Shown here: one piece after another, positions 7,705 through 17,600 of the stretch | Numbering within the stretch: position 1 is the first letter of the stretch | How the letters are laid out: the number at the start of each line of letters is the position of its first letter | Assembly: GCF_001612985.1 (NCBI RefSeq) | Contig: NZ_BDBM01000027.1 | Span: 1-64,000 of the forward strand | Length of the DNA: 64,000 bases | Direction of reading: 5' to 3' | Source: Nocardia gamkensis NBRC 108242 | GTDB taxonomy: Bacteria; Actinomycetota; Actinomycetes; Mycobacteriales; Mycobacteriaceae | Made by a program: the position numbers and the translations under genes | The notes under the pieces: model-generated | The model's input: the letters and a program-made list of their open reading frames with translations, nothing else | Told to the model about the DNA's origin: nothing | The model's database searches: none

Positions 7705-10700
7705 GGTTGCTCCTTGACCCAAGTCGTTATCGGGCCGAGGACAGCGAGCAGCCCCATCGCGGGCAACTCGTAGGGCCTGCCGACCTGCCGGGCTTCCATA
7801 TACAGCTCTTCCCAGTTTTCATCGAGGTACTTGCCGAGCTCCATGGTCTCGGCGAGACCATAGTCATCGAAGCGGTGATCGATCTGGTTTTCCACCGATG
7901 CCGCAGCCACGGAGCGGAGGTCGACCACCAGAGCTTCAACCTTCCGCAGGAAATTGACCTGCCGGAGCCATTCCATCGGTTCGGCGCCAGCCTGGGCGAT
8001 CACGCCGTTGAGGTATCGCCGGACGTCATGCGGCAAGCGAGGGGCCAACTTCTGACATTCCACAGCCCCGCTGCGAGCTGCCTCCCGAGCTTCTCGCAGC
8101 AGCCCCCCAGGCTGGAACAGCGCACGGTGCAGCGTCACACCTGTGGTGAAGTTGAACCGGTTTCGCAACGCCTCGATCCGGTCGATGGACCGAACGATCG
8201 CCGAACGTCTGTCCGTCAGAACGCGTGCCGTCTCGACCCTGTCTTGAGCTGCGGAGAACCGCGACAAGAGCAAGGGGGCGGCGTCGAATGATTCAACACG
8301 CGTACAGAAGTCCCGCCAAGCGGGCGAGAGATCGCCCGACAGCAAGCCGAGCGTCGCACGGTGATCCAGTTGACCGCGAACCAGGACTTCACAGGCGAGC
8401 GCCGCCGCACCGGCCATCTCCGCACCGCGGGAGTCGCCGAGATCGAATACGGCGGCGGTCATATCCTCGGTCAGCGGACCGACTTCCAGTGCTGCGGACA
8501 GCAACGCGGCGGCCCGCAGCGCACGGTCCGGAGAAAGTACGACCTCGTCGGACACCTCAGGTTCCCACCGGGACAGCAGTGCGGCTTCGACGTACGCCTC
8601 GCGTGACCACGCGTCCTCGATCAGCCAGCCGAGCCAGGTTTCGTCCTGTTCTGGGGAGCCGATGCCCGCGTGAAGGGCGGCTGCGGCGAGTCGGCGGAGA
8701 TCGTGGGCGGGCACCTGACTGTCCCGCCAGCTGGACAGCACATCGAGCGGCTGCGCATAGGCACGCAGACGAGCGACGGCGACCTTGCCAAAATCCTGCG
8801 CCGGCGCAGAACGGGCCTCAAGGAGCACAGAGATGCCCGCACCCGCGCTCGGTATCACCACGGGCGACTCGGGCGTATCCGCGGCTTCCGACTGCTGGTC
8901 CCGCGCCTTGCGGGTTCCGAGCAGATCGGCGAGTTCGGCAGCCAGGGGCTCGTGCCTGATATGCACACCCAAGCTGGAGATCCGTCGCCCGGCACCTCCG
9001 GCGTGGCGATCGTCGAATGGAGAGAAGCTCCCGAGAACGACCCGATCGTCGATGATGAGAAGGCGTCCGCCGGTCTGGCGGTGGCGTACCGAGATCGAGT
9101 TGGCTCCGCGTGCGAGGCCGGCGAACTCTTGCATACTCGGTTCGGACACCGGCGGGGGCGGATGCACCACGTGAACAACCGCGCCGGCGGCGCTGCGTTC
9201 CCTGAGATTGCGGGCGATGGCGGGACCGGTGCTGCGCGGACTCAAGCGATCATCGCCGACGACCAAGCGGTACTGCGCGCCCCGCAATCCCTCCCACAAC
9301 AGTGTCCGATGCTCGGCGTCCCGCACGATCTCCACCGCGGCCACCTTGGCCATGAGCTGCCGCCTAACTTCTGTCAGTCCCGCGTACATGTCCTTCCACC
9401 CTGCGGCCCACAATGCCAGCGACGTCTCGTCGACGTCGGCGGCGGTGAAGTCACTCATCGGGTGGTCGGGCCGGTCGGGCCGGCGCGGGGTCACGGCAGC
9501 CGAATCCACGCCGACATTCGTCGGCTCTGAGCTTCTCGCGTCCGTGAGTTCGATCCGCTGGGCGAGTACCCAGGGATCGAACTCCCGCTTCACCCACCGG
9601 AGGAGTTCAACGACTGCAGCTGGCACGTCGGGCCCTTTCTCGGAGGGCTCGATCAGCATCGAGACTTCGGTCGTCTCCGGTCCGCGATATCCCAGGCTCG
9701 AATGTGAGCTGACGATAGCTCGGCGGTCGTCCTGGATCACCACGCACGCTTCGGTCTTCGCGCTCTTGGGGTTGCGCAGCAACCGTGCGCCACGCCGCAC
9801 GAACAGTTCGTCCAACAGATTCTCGACCTGCGGGTTGAGTCGATCGTTCGGCAACCGACCCCAGACGAAGACCACTTGGACTCCGCGGTCGAGTGCTCGC
9901 CGCAGACCCGGCTGGAAGTGGCGGATCTTGGCGGGATCAGGATCGGGCACCACCAAGACAAGCTGACGGCGGGCAGCGTCGATGAGATCATCGATCGTCC
10001 AGGTGTGCCCCTCGGGCCTCGTGACCAGGCTGACGTTCGCCTGCGCGCGGCGTATGTGCTCCAGACGCTCATCGATCTGTGCCGCCCACTCGGACAGCCG
10101 CTTGTGCCGTTCCTGGACTTGGTCGAGTTCGATCTTCTCGATGTCGGTGAGTTTTCGCTCCATTCGCCTGAACAGGTCGTTCAGATCTGCCGGTGGTTCG
10201 CGCGCGATATATGCGAGCGCCGACACCGATTGCACCACGGGGTGTCTCGGCTCCTCGGCCGCCAGCTCGTTGAAGTAGGAGTTGAGCCGTCGCTGAGTCC
10301 GCAGATTCCATCCCGCTGTCGCACTGGTGGTGATCTGAATTCGGCTGTTGTCGGGATCGCGCCGAACCTCGGCCTCAACCTCCAGCCACACTATTCGCTC
10401 GGCGCGCTGCAAGGCGGGGGAGCCGAATCCGACGCTCAGAACATTGACACGGCCGCGGCGTTGGCGTTCGCTACGCAGGGCGGACTGCACACTGCTCACG
10501 AGCTCGTCGGGAGGGATGTCGGAGACCTTGAGCTGAGGTCTAAACGGAAAACGGATGCTCGTTTCCGACGCTCGGCCTCGCCCGTGAAAAGTGGACAGGA
10601 TCATCCCGGTCACCGGCTCGAAGAGGAATTCTCGGGTCTGGAGCTGGCCTTCGGACACGAGCGACTGCTGGCGAATGATCTTCGCCCGGGCCACTTCGGC

Positions 10701-11000
10701 CAGCTCGATGCCGCCGTTCTCGAAGTCGACGGTGAGATGGCCCTTGTTCCACAGCGTTCCGATGACTTCCATCACGACTCGCTGAGGCAAACAGAGCAAT
10801 GTGGTCAGATAGCTCATGGTGGCCTGGGCTCGATCCTGTTCACGCGCCGGAATCGGCGCATCGAGCGAGCGTTTCTGTCCGGCGGCCGAGATGCCGCGTG
10901 CGACGAGGTCCTCGAGCGGAGTCACGCCCTCGGCAGGGCCGACCAGCACATCGAGCTTGAGCACCCTGCACGGCAGGGCGAGGGTGACGGGGGTGATCAT
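7701..11000 (-). CDS. Large protein with two degenerate phospholipase D-like domains
   Basis: This 1099-residue protein has an N-terminal wHTH-like region (about 55-110), a long charged coiled coil (about 270-320), two PLD-like units and a long helical C-terminus. The PLD cores are visible as TEACVVIQDDRRAIVSS (416-432) and GGRLLIIDDRVVLGSFS (644-660). Both lack the catalytic HxK: the first has no His/Lys pair, and the second has Gly and Arg there. It is therefore more likely a structural or nucleic-acid-binding partner than an active nuclease or lipase. I chose the ATG at 11000 because it overlaps the helicase stop as ATGA; a GTG at 11006 is possible. Its place between the helicase and the ATPase suggests they form a complex (inference). 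Confidence 0.75.
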   Translation of the reverse strand: MITPVTLALPCRVLKLDVLVGPAEGVTPLEDLVARGISAAGQKRSLDAPIPAREQDRAQATMSYLTTLLCLPQRVVMEVIGTLWNKGHLTVDFENGGIELAEVARAKIIRQQSLVSEGQLQTREFLFEPVTGMILSTFHGRGRASETSIRFPFRPQLKVSDIPPDELVSSVQSALRSERQRRGRVNVLSVGFGSPALQRAERIVWLEVEAEVRRDPDNSRIQITTSATAGWNLRTQRRLNSYFNELAAEEPRHPVVQSVSALAYIAREPPADLNDLFRRMERKLTDIEKIELDQVQERHKRLSEWAAQIDERLEHIRRAQANVSLVTRPEGHTWTIDDLIDAARRQLVLVVPDPDPAKIRHFQPGLRRALDRGVQVVFVWGRLPNDRLNPQVENLLDELFVRRGARLLRNPKSAKTEACVVIQDDRRAIVSSHSSLGYRGPETTEVSMLIEPSEKGPDVPAAVVELLRWVKREFDPWVLAQRIELTDARSSEPTNVGVDSAAVTPRRPDRPDHPMSDFTAADVDETSLALWAAGWKDMYAGLTEVRRQLMAKVAAVEIVRDAEHRTLLWEGLRGAQYRLVVGDDRLSPRSTGPAIARNLRERSAAGAVVHVVHPPPPVSEPSMQEFAGLARGANSISVRHRQTGGRLLIIDDRVVLGSFSPFDDRHAGGAGRRISSLGVHIRHEPLAAELADLLGTRKARDQQSEAADTPESPVVIPSAGAGISVLLEARSAPAQDFGKVAVARLRAYAQPLDVLSSWRDSQVPAHDLRRLAAAALHAGIGSPEQDETWLGWLIEDAWSREAYVEAALLSRWEPEVSDEVVLSPDRALRAAALLSAALEVGPLTEDMTAAVFDLGDSRGAEMAGAAALACEVLVRGQLDHRATLGLLSGDLSPAWRDFCTRVESFDAAPLLLSRFSAAQDRVETARVLTDRRSAIVRSIDRIEALRNRFNFTTGVTLHRALFQPGGLLREAREAARSGAVECQKLAPRLPHDVRRYLNGVIAQAGAEPMEWLRQVNFLRKVEALVVDLRSVAAASVENQIDHRFDDYGLAETMELGKYLDENWEELYMEARQVGRPYELPAMGLLAVLGPITTWVKEQP

Positions 11001-14000
11001 GACCACTCCTCCGAACGGACGCGAGTGCCGAATAGCTCTACGAGCGAGGTGATGTCACGCCATGACTGGCCGCCGTTGTCGCGGAAGTGCTCGAAGCGGC
11101 CGACCAGGACGAGCAGCCGCTTCGCCCGGGAGAGCAGGACGTTGGCGACTTCGTCCTTGCCCACATGACCGACATTCTGCCGGGGATTGTCTGCGACGCG
11201 CGTGGTGCGCACCAGGGAAACGATCACTCGGTCCGCCTCCCGTCCCTGGAAGGAGTGGACGGTGAACACCCTGTCGGTGAGATTCCCGCGCATCTGGAGT
11301 TTATCGAGCTGCTTCGCATAGGGCGTCAGGATCGCCAGGCTGCCCGGGCCGTCGCCGCCGGGTGCTGCGGACACCGGGCGCAACTTGTCGACCATGCGGT
11401 CGATCAAGTCCACCTCCCCATCATTGGACCACATGGGCAGGTCGTGGCAGCCCGGGACGTCCTCGGTGTCGATCCAGACCAAGGGCCGGTCCCGCAGGTA
11501 GCGCGGCATGTTCACTCCGTGGGGCACGCTCGCCGAGGGATGCGATTCCAAGAAGCTCGTCCACAGGCCATCGGCGTCCAACTGGGCGGGCTCGGTTCGG
11601 TAGAAGACGCGACGTACGGGCTCGGCGATGTTTCGATGCATGCGAAATTGCATCTCCAACTTGCCCAGCCCCTCTGTCCGGTCGGCCAATTCCTCGGTGA
11701 CCGTCAGCGGGTGTGCCTCGTCGTCGGCCACCGCGGGTTCGAAGAGACTTCTGAACAGATTGAGCACCCCCAACCTGTCTCGCTTGGCCACGTAGTGCAG
11801 TTTCACTTCGTCGGTCGTATGGTTTCGCAGGCCCTCGAGGAACGCTTCGACTTCGTCGCTGCGATGCGCGCCCAACTGCCGGTGGTCGCCGATCAGTGTC
11901 CATCGGGTGCCGAGCGTCAACGGCACGACGAGTTCGGTCGGCCAAGCCTTAGCTGCTTCTTCGACGACCACCCAGTCGAAACTCTCGGTGATATCCGTGG
12001 AATCGCTGAGTGCGTCCGCCGCGACCGAGCATGTGGCCAGTACAACGCTGGCCCCATTACGGATCCGATCGGAGAGTTCGAACTGGTCGGAATGCACGCA
12101 GTCCAGCCACTCCTGCGAAATCCGCCGCTCCTCGTCGCTGAGCCGCCTGCCGAGTTCGGGGTCGGCCTCTCCCTTTGCGTGTCGTTCCAGTCGTGCCTGG
12201 AGAGTGTTGACGACCTTCTTGTAGTTTCGCTCCGACAGCTTGTCGAGGGTGAACGGCTTCACAGCATCCGAGACAGCATCCTCCCCGCGCTGGCTCCGCT
12301 CGCGAAGGATGATGTAGTCATCCGGGAGCAGTTTGATGAGGCGCTCGGCGAGATTGTCCAGCGCGTAGTTTGATTGCGCGCTCACGAGCACCTTGGCTCC
12401 GCGCTCATTGGCCAGGAACAACTTCAAGGCATTCGCGACCGCCGTGGTCTTACCGCTGCCCGGTGGCCCCTGTAGCGCGTAGAACGGCAAACGAGACAGC
12501 ATGGCCAGAATGACCTGAGGACTGTTCCCCTGGAGGTTCCCTTCGGGGTCCACATCCCAGTCCTGTTGGCCGATTTCCATCGGCCGCGGCCGACGCAATT
12601 CGCTGATCAGCGTCGGCTGGCTCTCCAGGGCTTGACGTGCCCGTAGTTGTCGACTGAGGTGCGGCCGCGACCCACTGTCCTCGGCCGGCCGTACCCAGCC
12701 GCGGCGCGGCACGTGCACCCCGGGTTTGACCCGGACTGTGATGGTGTTTTCGTCTCGGCGTCCGGCGAACTGCACCGTGTTGGAACTCCCGGTGAAGCCT
12801 GGAAACTCCAGCTTCCCGTCGAGGGAGAGGTCGGTCCACGCCTGGCCCTCGTCCAGAGTTTCCAGGAAGTTGCCCAGCGGCGGTCGACGGCGTTCGTCCG
12901 AGCAGTAGGCGGTCATCAGCGCGTTGCGTTGCCGCCACTCGTCGTCCCTGCTTTCATCGAGCCGGAGCTCGACCAGGGGACCACCGAGATCGTATGCTTG
13001 ATATGGATAAGTCCGGGCGTCGAGGACCGCTCGCTGATAATCCAGCAAAAAGTCCATCGACTGCAAGAACTTCTCGTTCTCAGGATCACGCAGCCGACTC
13101 CGGTTGACGCTGTTGGTCAGCGGTTCCCAGGAAGGTCGGCCGATCCGCTTCTCCCTGATCGACTGTTGGGGGAAGAAGGCGATCAGGTCGATGGCGGGAA
13201 CCTTGCGCCGCGGCTGGGCGGTGTAGATTTCCTTGGCGTAGATGTGCTCCCGTAGGTACTTGACGACCAGGGTGTCTTTGAAGGTCTCCCGGATGGATCC
13301 GTCGAATCTCTTGTCACGAAGGAATGCGCAGAACCATACGGCTCGTTGTCCGATCAGCACCCACTCCGCCTCGCGCAGCACATCCGAAGGTCCAGTCGCG
13401 TAGCCCTCCGCGCCCGTGAGCGAATGCACCAGGTAGGCCTCCTGGAACTCTCGCTGATAGAAGGTTTTCAGCTCGTCGCGGCCCGCCGCGTCCCGCGGGC
13501 TGCGGGAGATCCATCCCCGCTCCTTGTAGATGGTGTCCGCGGACTCGTCCGGCATGAAAGCGACCAGATACGGCTTGGTGATCTTGCCTTCCCAAGTGCT
13601 GCGTATGGCGTCCCAGGACCGCTCGACCTTGTTGGCAAGGTTGTGCGAGGACATCCGATTGCCGGGTTTGCCCGCCAGCATGCCGGCGAGCACCGACTTG
13701 AGTTCGGCGGGGACATCGGGGGAATCGCGCAGCACTCCGCGCATCGCATCGTGCAGGTCCGCCAGCGCCCGGACGCGTCGCCCCTGCTCGGCTGTAGCCA
13801 CAGCGGCAAGTTCGTCCGGCAGCTGCTGGGCGATCCCGCCGCAGAACAATTCCCACCCGAAGACACCGAGACCGAAAACGTCGGTGGTCTCCCAGTCTCG
13901 GCGACTGCGGTGGCTGTCGTCGAACAGATAGGGATGGATCTCCGGGGCCAGATAGGCGAGATGTCGGGCGCCCGCTTCCGAGTCGAGCCTGGCGCCGTCG

Positions 14001-14665
14001 ATCGGAGACAGATAGAGCTGGCGGGTCATCCAGCGAATCTCATTGACATCCCCGGTCACTGTGCGGCGGATGAGATTGCTGATCAACGCGCTCATCTCGA
14101 AACGGCTCAGCGACAGTTGCGGACTAGAGATCCCGTCGTCTCGCCACCGGATCGCCGTAGGCAGCAGCAAACGATGCATCACCCGTGCGCCGTGTAGTCG
14201 CTTGAGAGCATCGAGCAGCAGACTGAACTGCTCGAACGCCTCCAGCGGTTTGGCCGCCGCCCAACTCACAACCTCGTCGAGGTCCAGTGCTCCGCCGAGT
14301 GATCGGGTGAGCGTGAAAGCGATGCCTTCGCCCGGGCGCTGTTTCGAGGCTTCGATCACCGGCAGTGCGGGATGATCTAGCGCCCGCAGCCGTAGGAGCG
14401 ACTTCGCCGACCGTTCCCAGAGCTCGCCAGCGAACCCCTCGATTCGATCGAAGATCGTGACATCGTACTGCGCCGAATGGCGCTCCAGCTGGGTGCGGGC
14501 CAATACGCCGTTGACCAGCACCTCCACCGAGGTCACATGCTGGAAGCCGGGAAATGGCGAGGCTTCACCACGGCAGAACAGCTGCTCGACCAGTTCGGTG
14601 TAGTCCCTGGCCTGTCTGCTCGGGCCGAGCGCGGACCAGGAGGAATGGTCACCTGGGCTGTTCAC
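10997..14665 (-). CDS. Pseudokinase fused to a UPF1-like superfamily 1 helicase
   Basis: This is a 1222-residue fusion. Residues about 40-345 read as a protein-kinase fold (MHRLLLPTAI where HRDxxxxN is expected, YLAPEIHP as the APE motif, TDVFGLGVFGWELF as subdomain IX). The catalytic HRD Asp and the DFG motif are replaced (HRL, RFE), so it is probably a pseudokinase. From about 732 there is an SF1/UPF1 helicase: Walker A GPPGSGKTT, VVVEEAAKA (DEAA-like), GDHRQLG, QFRMH, TVHSFQGREADRVIVS and NVLLSRAKRLLVLVG. It probably translocates on RNA or single-stranded DNA. The GTG at 14665 overlaps the caspase gene stop as GTGA and gives a sensible N-terminus. It is likely the core motor of the system (inference). 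Confidence 0.85.
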   Translation of the reverse strand: MNSPGDHSSWSALGPSRQARDYTELVEQLFCRGEASPFPGFQHVTSVEVLVNGVLARTQLERHSAQYDVTIFDRIEGFAGELWERSAKSLLRLRALDHPALPVIEASKQRPGEGIAFTLTRSLGGALDLDEVVSWAAAKPLEAFEQFSLLLDALKRLHGARVMHRLLLPTAIRWRDDGISSPQLSLSRFEMSALISNLIRRTVTGDVNEIRWMTRQLYLSPIDGARLDSEAGARHLAYLAPEIHPYLFDDSHRSRRDWETTDVFGLGVFGWELFCGGIAQQLPDELAAVATAEQGRRVRALADLHDAMRGVLRDSPDVPAELKSVLAGMLAGKPGNRMSSHNLANKVERSWDAIRSTWEGKITKPYLVAFMPDESADTIYKERGWISRSPRDAAGRDELKTFYQREFQEAYLVHSLTGAEGYATGPSDVLREAEWVLIGQRAVWFCAFLRDKRFDGSIRETFKDTLVVKYLREHIYAKEIYTAQPRRKVPAIDLIAFFPQQSIREKRIGRPSWEPLTNSVNRSRLRDPENEKFLQSMDFLLDYQRAVLDARTYPYQAYDLGGPLVELRLDESRDDEWRQRNALMTAYCSDERRRPPLGNFLETLDEGQAWTDLSLDGKLEFPGFTGSSNTVQFAGRRDENTITVRVKPGVHVPRRGWVRPAEDSGSRPHLSRQLRARQALESQPTLISELRRPRPMEIGQQDWDVDPEGNLQGNSPQVILAMLSRLPFYALQGPPGSGKTTAVANALKLFLANERGAKVLVSAQSNYALDNLAERLIKLLPDDYIILRERSQRGEDAVSDAVKPFTLDKLSERNYKKVVNTLQARLERHAKGEADPELGRRLSDEERRISQEWLDCVHSDQFELSDRIRNGASVVLATCSVAADALSDSTDITESFDWVVVEEAAKAWPTELVVPLTLGTRWTLIGDHRQLGAHRSDEVEAFLEGLRNHTTDEVKLHYVAKRDRLGVLNLFRSLFEPAVADDEAHPLTVTEELADRTEGLGKLEMQFRMHRNIAEPVRRVFYRTEPAQLDADGLWTSFLESHPSASVPHGVNMPRYLRDRPLVWIDTEDVPGCHDLPMWSNDGEVDLIDRMVDKLRPVSAAPGGDGPGSLAILTPYAKQLDKLQMRGNLTDRVFTVHSFQGREADRVIVSLVRTTRVADNPRQNVGHVGKDEVANVLLSRAKRLLVLVGRFEHFRDNGGQSWRDITSLVELFGTRVRSEEWS

Positions 14666-17600
14666 GTGCAGTTCCCTTTCGCGTGTCCGTGGAGAACGTG
14701 GTCCTCCACCTCGATGTCGATCTCCCCATCGCCGAGCGTGACGGTGAAGCGCCGGGTTCCGTCGACGTGAGCCAGCGCTTGGACGGCACTGCCGAAATCC
14801 ATGTGATGTCGGAGCTCTCCAGACCGCAGGTCCCAGAGACAAACCCGGCCGTCGCCACCCCCGCTCACCAGGATGGTGCGGCCATCGTCCAGCGGCAGTG
14901 GCAGCAGCGCGCGAACCCAATCACGATGGCCGTCCAGTGGTGGGCACGCGATCTCACCTGTCTCGGCCTGCCAGGTGTGAATGACGTTGGAGCCACTGGT
15001 AGCGACGACCGCCGAGTCCCCATCGATCAGAACGGCGACGCAGCGCGCGTGATTGGCCGCCGAGGGGAGAATCACCTCAGGGTTCGGTGCCAAATGGCAT
15101 TTCAACTGTCCGGATGGAGTGCGCGTAATGGTGACGGCGTGCGCCTCGGAGGTAACGAGATCCCAGCGTTCGGGCGGCTCGTGTCGGCTACGACCATTCA
15201 CTCGCGGTGCCGGCGTCGAGTCGGGGGTTGTCGGCGTCCAGAGTTTGACCTTTCCGTCGCGCGAGCCGCTCGCTACGAACGGTGTACCGTCCGGCGATCG
15301 GAGCGTGACCAGGTCGGTGATCTCGTCATCGTGACCTGTGAGATCAGGGCCCATGGGATCACCCGATGTTGTACACCACAGTCGAACACGACGATCGACC
15401 CCGCCACTGGCGAACACGAGACGGTCGGCATCGTCTTGCAGCACCGCCAGAGCCTTGACCGGGCCGTCGTGAGCGGCGAAATGGCTGAGGGAACACAGGG
15501 TATACGCATTCCAGACCGCGACCACACCTTCCGAATCACCAGTCAGGATGAGCCCGGCCTTCTCGGCCACTGCCATCGACTCAAGCGGTGTCCGCCATTG
15601 ACCTTTTCGGAGGCGTCGACCGTGTGGCAGGCTCCACCGCCGAACAGAGCGGTCGAAGCTGACCGAGACAAGCTCGCGGCCGGCGGCGCGGGCGACAGTC
15701 GCTAGACCGGTGATTCGTCCCGCGTGCCCAGCCAATACCTTCGGCCGATCAGCCCCCCTCACATCGTCCGGATTCGCCGACGACACCCGCAGCCTGCCGA
15801 GGGTTGTGCCGACGGCGAGCAGCGTCGTGCCATTTTCGAGCCGACACGCCTCGATGGCGCAACCTACACCGCCATCACCACCAGGAAGTTCAGTTGGCTC
15901 GAGATCCTCCGCCAGCGGCCACAAACGAATCGGCTGTGCCGCTCCGACCGAGGCAAGTCTCAGCCCGTGGGCGCCGTCCATTGCGGCCAGCGCCAGAATC
16001 TCCCCTGCCCGATCGATGTGCGGTGTGAGATCGACCGTACTGCCCTGCCACGGATTCCAGAGGCAAAGGCGACCGTGATCGTTCCCGTAGGCGATGACGG
16101 CGCCATCCGCGGTCGTGCAGACGGCGAGGGAGCGGACCGGGATCGACGGACCCAACGAATTCGTCTGATGGGAGGGGTGCCGCAGGAGCCGAGCCCGAGT
16201 GATCTGCCAGGCGGCACCGGATCCGGGTTCGACTGTCTCCGAGTGATGACCGGTCTCCTGGGCTAGGCCGAATTGGCGGTATCCGCGTCGGTCGCCGTCG
16301 GTGCCGGCCAGAGCCAGATGAGCTGTCCTGCGAAGTGCGAGGACTGACCGCGGCAACTCGTGCGGCGCCAGCCTCCAGCTATCCGCCAAGAGCGTGGGGA
16401 GGTCCAGCATGTCGAGGACCTCCGGCGTCTCGCCGAGGGCCGACCAGCCTTGACGCCCTGAGGCGCTGGCGTGCCCGGAGAGGTAGCGGCGCAAGTAAGG
16501 AGCGGGATCGGGGACCTCACGGGCGAGATCGATGAGTGCTCGCAGCACGGCCATCCTGGTCTCCGGATCCAGCCGGGCCAGCAACTCGTCGGTGAAGGTA
16601 CGGTGCACGAGGCGGAAGACGCTGCGTCCGTCCTCGGCATCCAGCATGATGTAAGGACCCGCGTCTCGGAGAATCCGAGTGATGTCGGCTTCGGTGAGGG
16701 TCTGCCCGGGGGCGAAGACTTTCGCCACGGTGATCCAGATCCGGTCGGCCCGCGGCAGCCCGCGACCATTTCCGTAGGCAAGGGCGAGGAGGAGGGGCTC
16801 GGCGTGCGGATGTGCGCTCACGAGCCGGTGTAGAGCGCGGTGAAAGAGGCCGATGTGGTCCAGCGTCATCATTCGGCGCCGATCCGCGGCGAAGGCGCCG
16901 GTGAGCAGTTCGGGTGTCGCCAGCAATTCGGTCACCACGAGCCGAGCACGGAGGAAGTCCCATCCGGCGTCCACCGCCGTCCCGCTCGCCGATCGCTCGA
17001 TATCGCCGAGCACCTCCAGCAGGTCCAGCGAGGAGACGCCGGCCGCAGCCGAGGATAGCCGGGCAGTGGCGAATTTCAGTATCGCGGCCCGGTCGTCATC
17101 GAGCTCCAGGACCGAGACGTCGGAATCGAGCTCCGAAATCGGACGCAACAACGCTAAAAGGTCGTCTCCGTCGACACCGGACCTTGAGAGAGGCCGGGTG
17201 GCGAGGACGATCCGTATACGCGGGAGCTTTGCGAGTTGCGCGAGAAGCGTCGCGATCTCCACCGGGTCCCGTGCTTCATCCAGAGCGTCGGCGAACAATG
17301 TCAGCGGTATCCGCCGCTCCGCCAGCACGCGGACAAGTTCCCCGGCGCGTTTCGGCGGCGTGAGGTCGGCCGGAATGTCGACTGCGGCCACTGTGGAAAG
17401 TCGGGTCACGACGTCATTGGTCGTCGCCCCGATCAGCAGCAATGCGCTGTCGACCGGCGGGATCCGGCGCTCATCTGTCCACCTCTCCTCCAGATTGGGG
17501 GCGTGCTCCAGAACGGACCGGAGCGGCGGAATGGTGTGCAGCATCAGATTGGCCAGCAGGGCCGACTTTCCGCTACCGGCGGCGCCCGTCACCACGAACA

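Noticed and set aside
9876-11168. Long plus-strand open frame (430 codons) opposite the PLD and helicase genes
   Set aside because: It is antisense to two genes with recognisable domains and has no family-like features. High GC holds such frames open.
11087-12373. Long plus-strand open frame opposite the helicase motifs
   Set aside because: The minus strand encodes clear SF1 helicase motifs here. The plus frame is their shadow.
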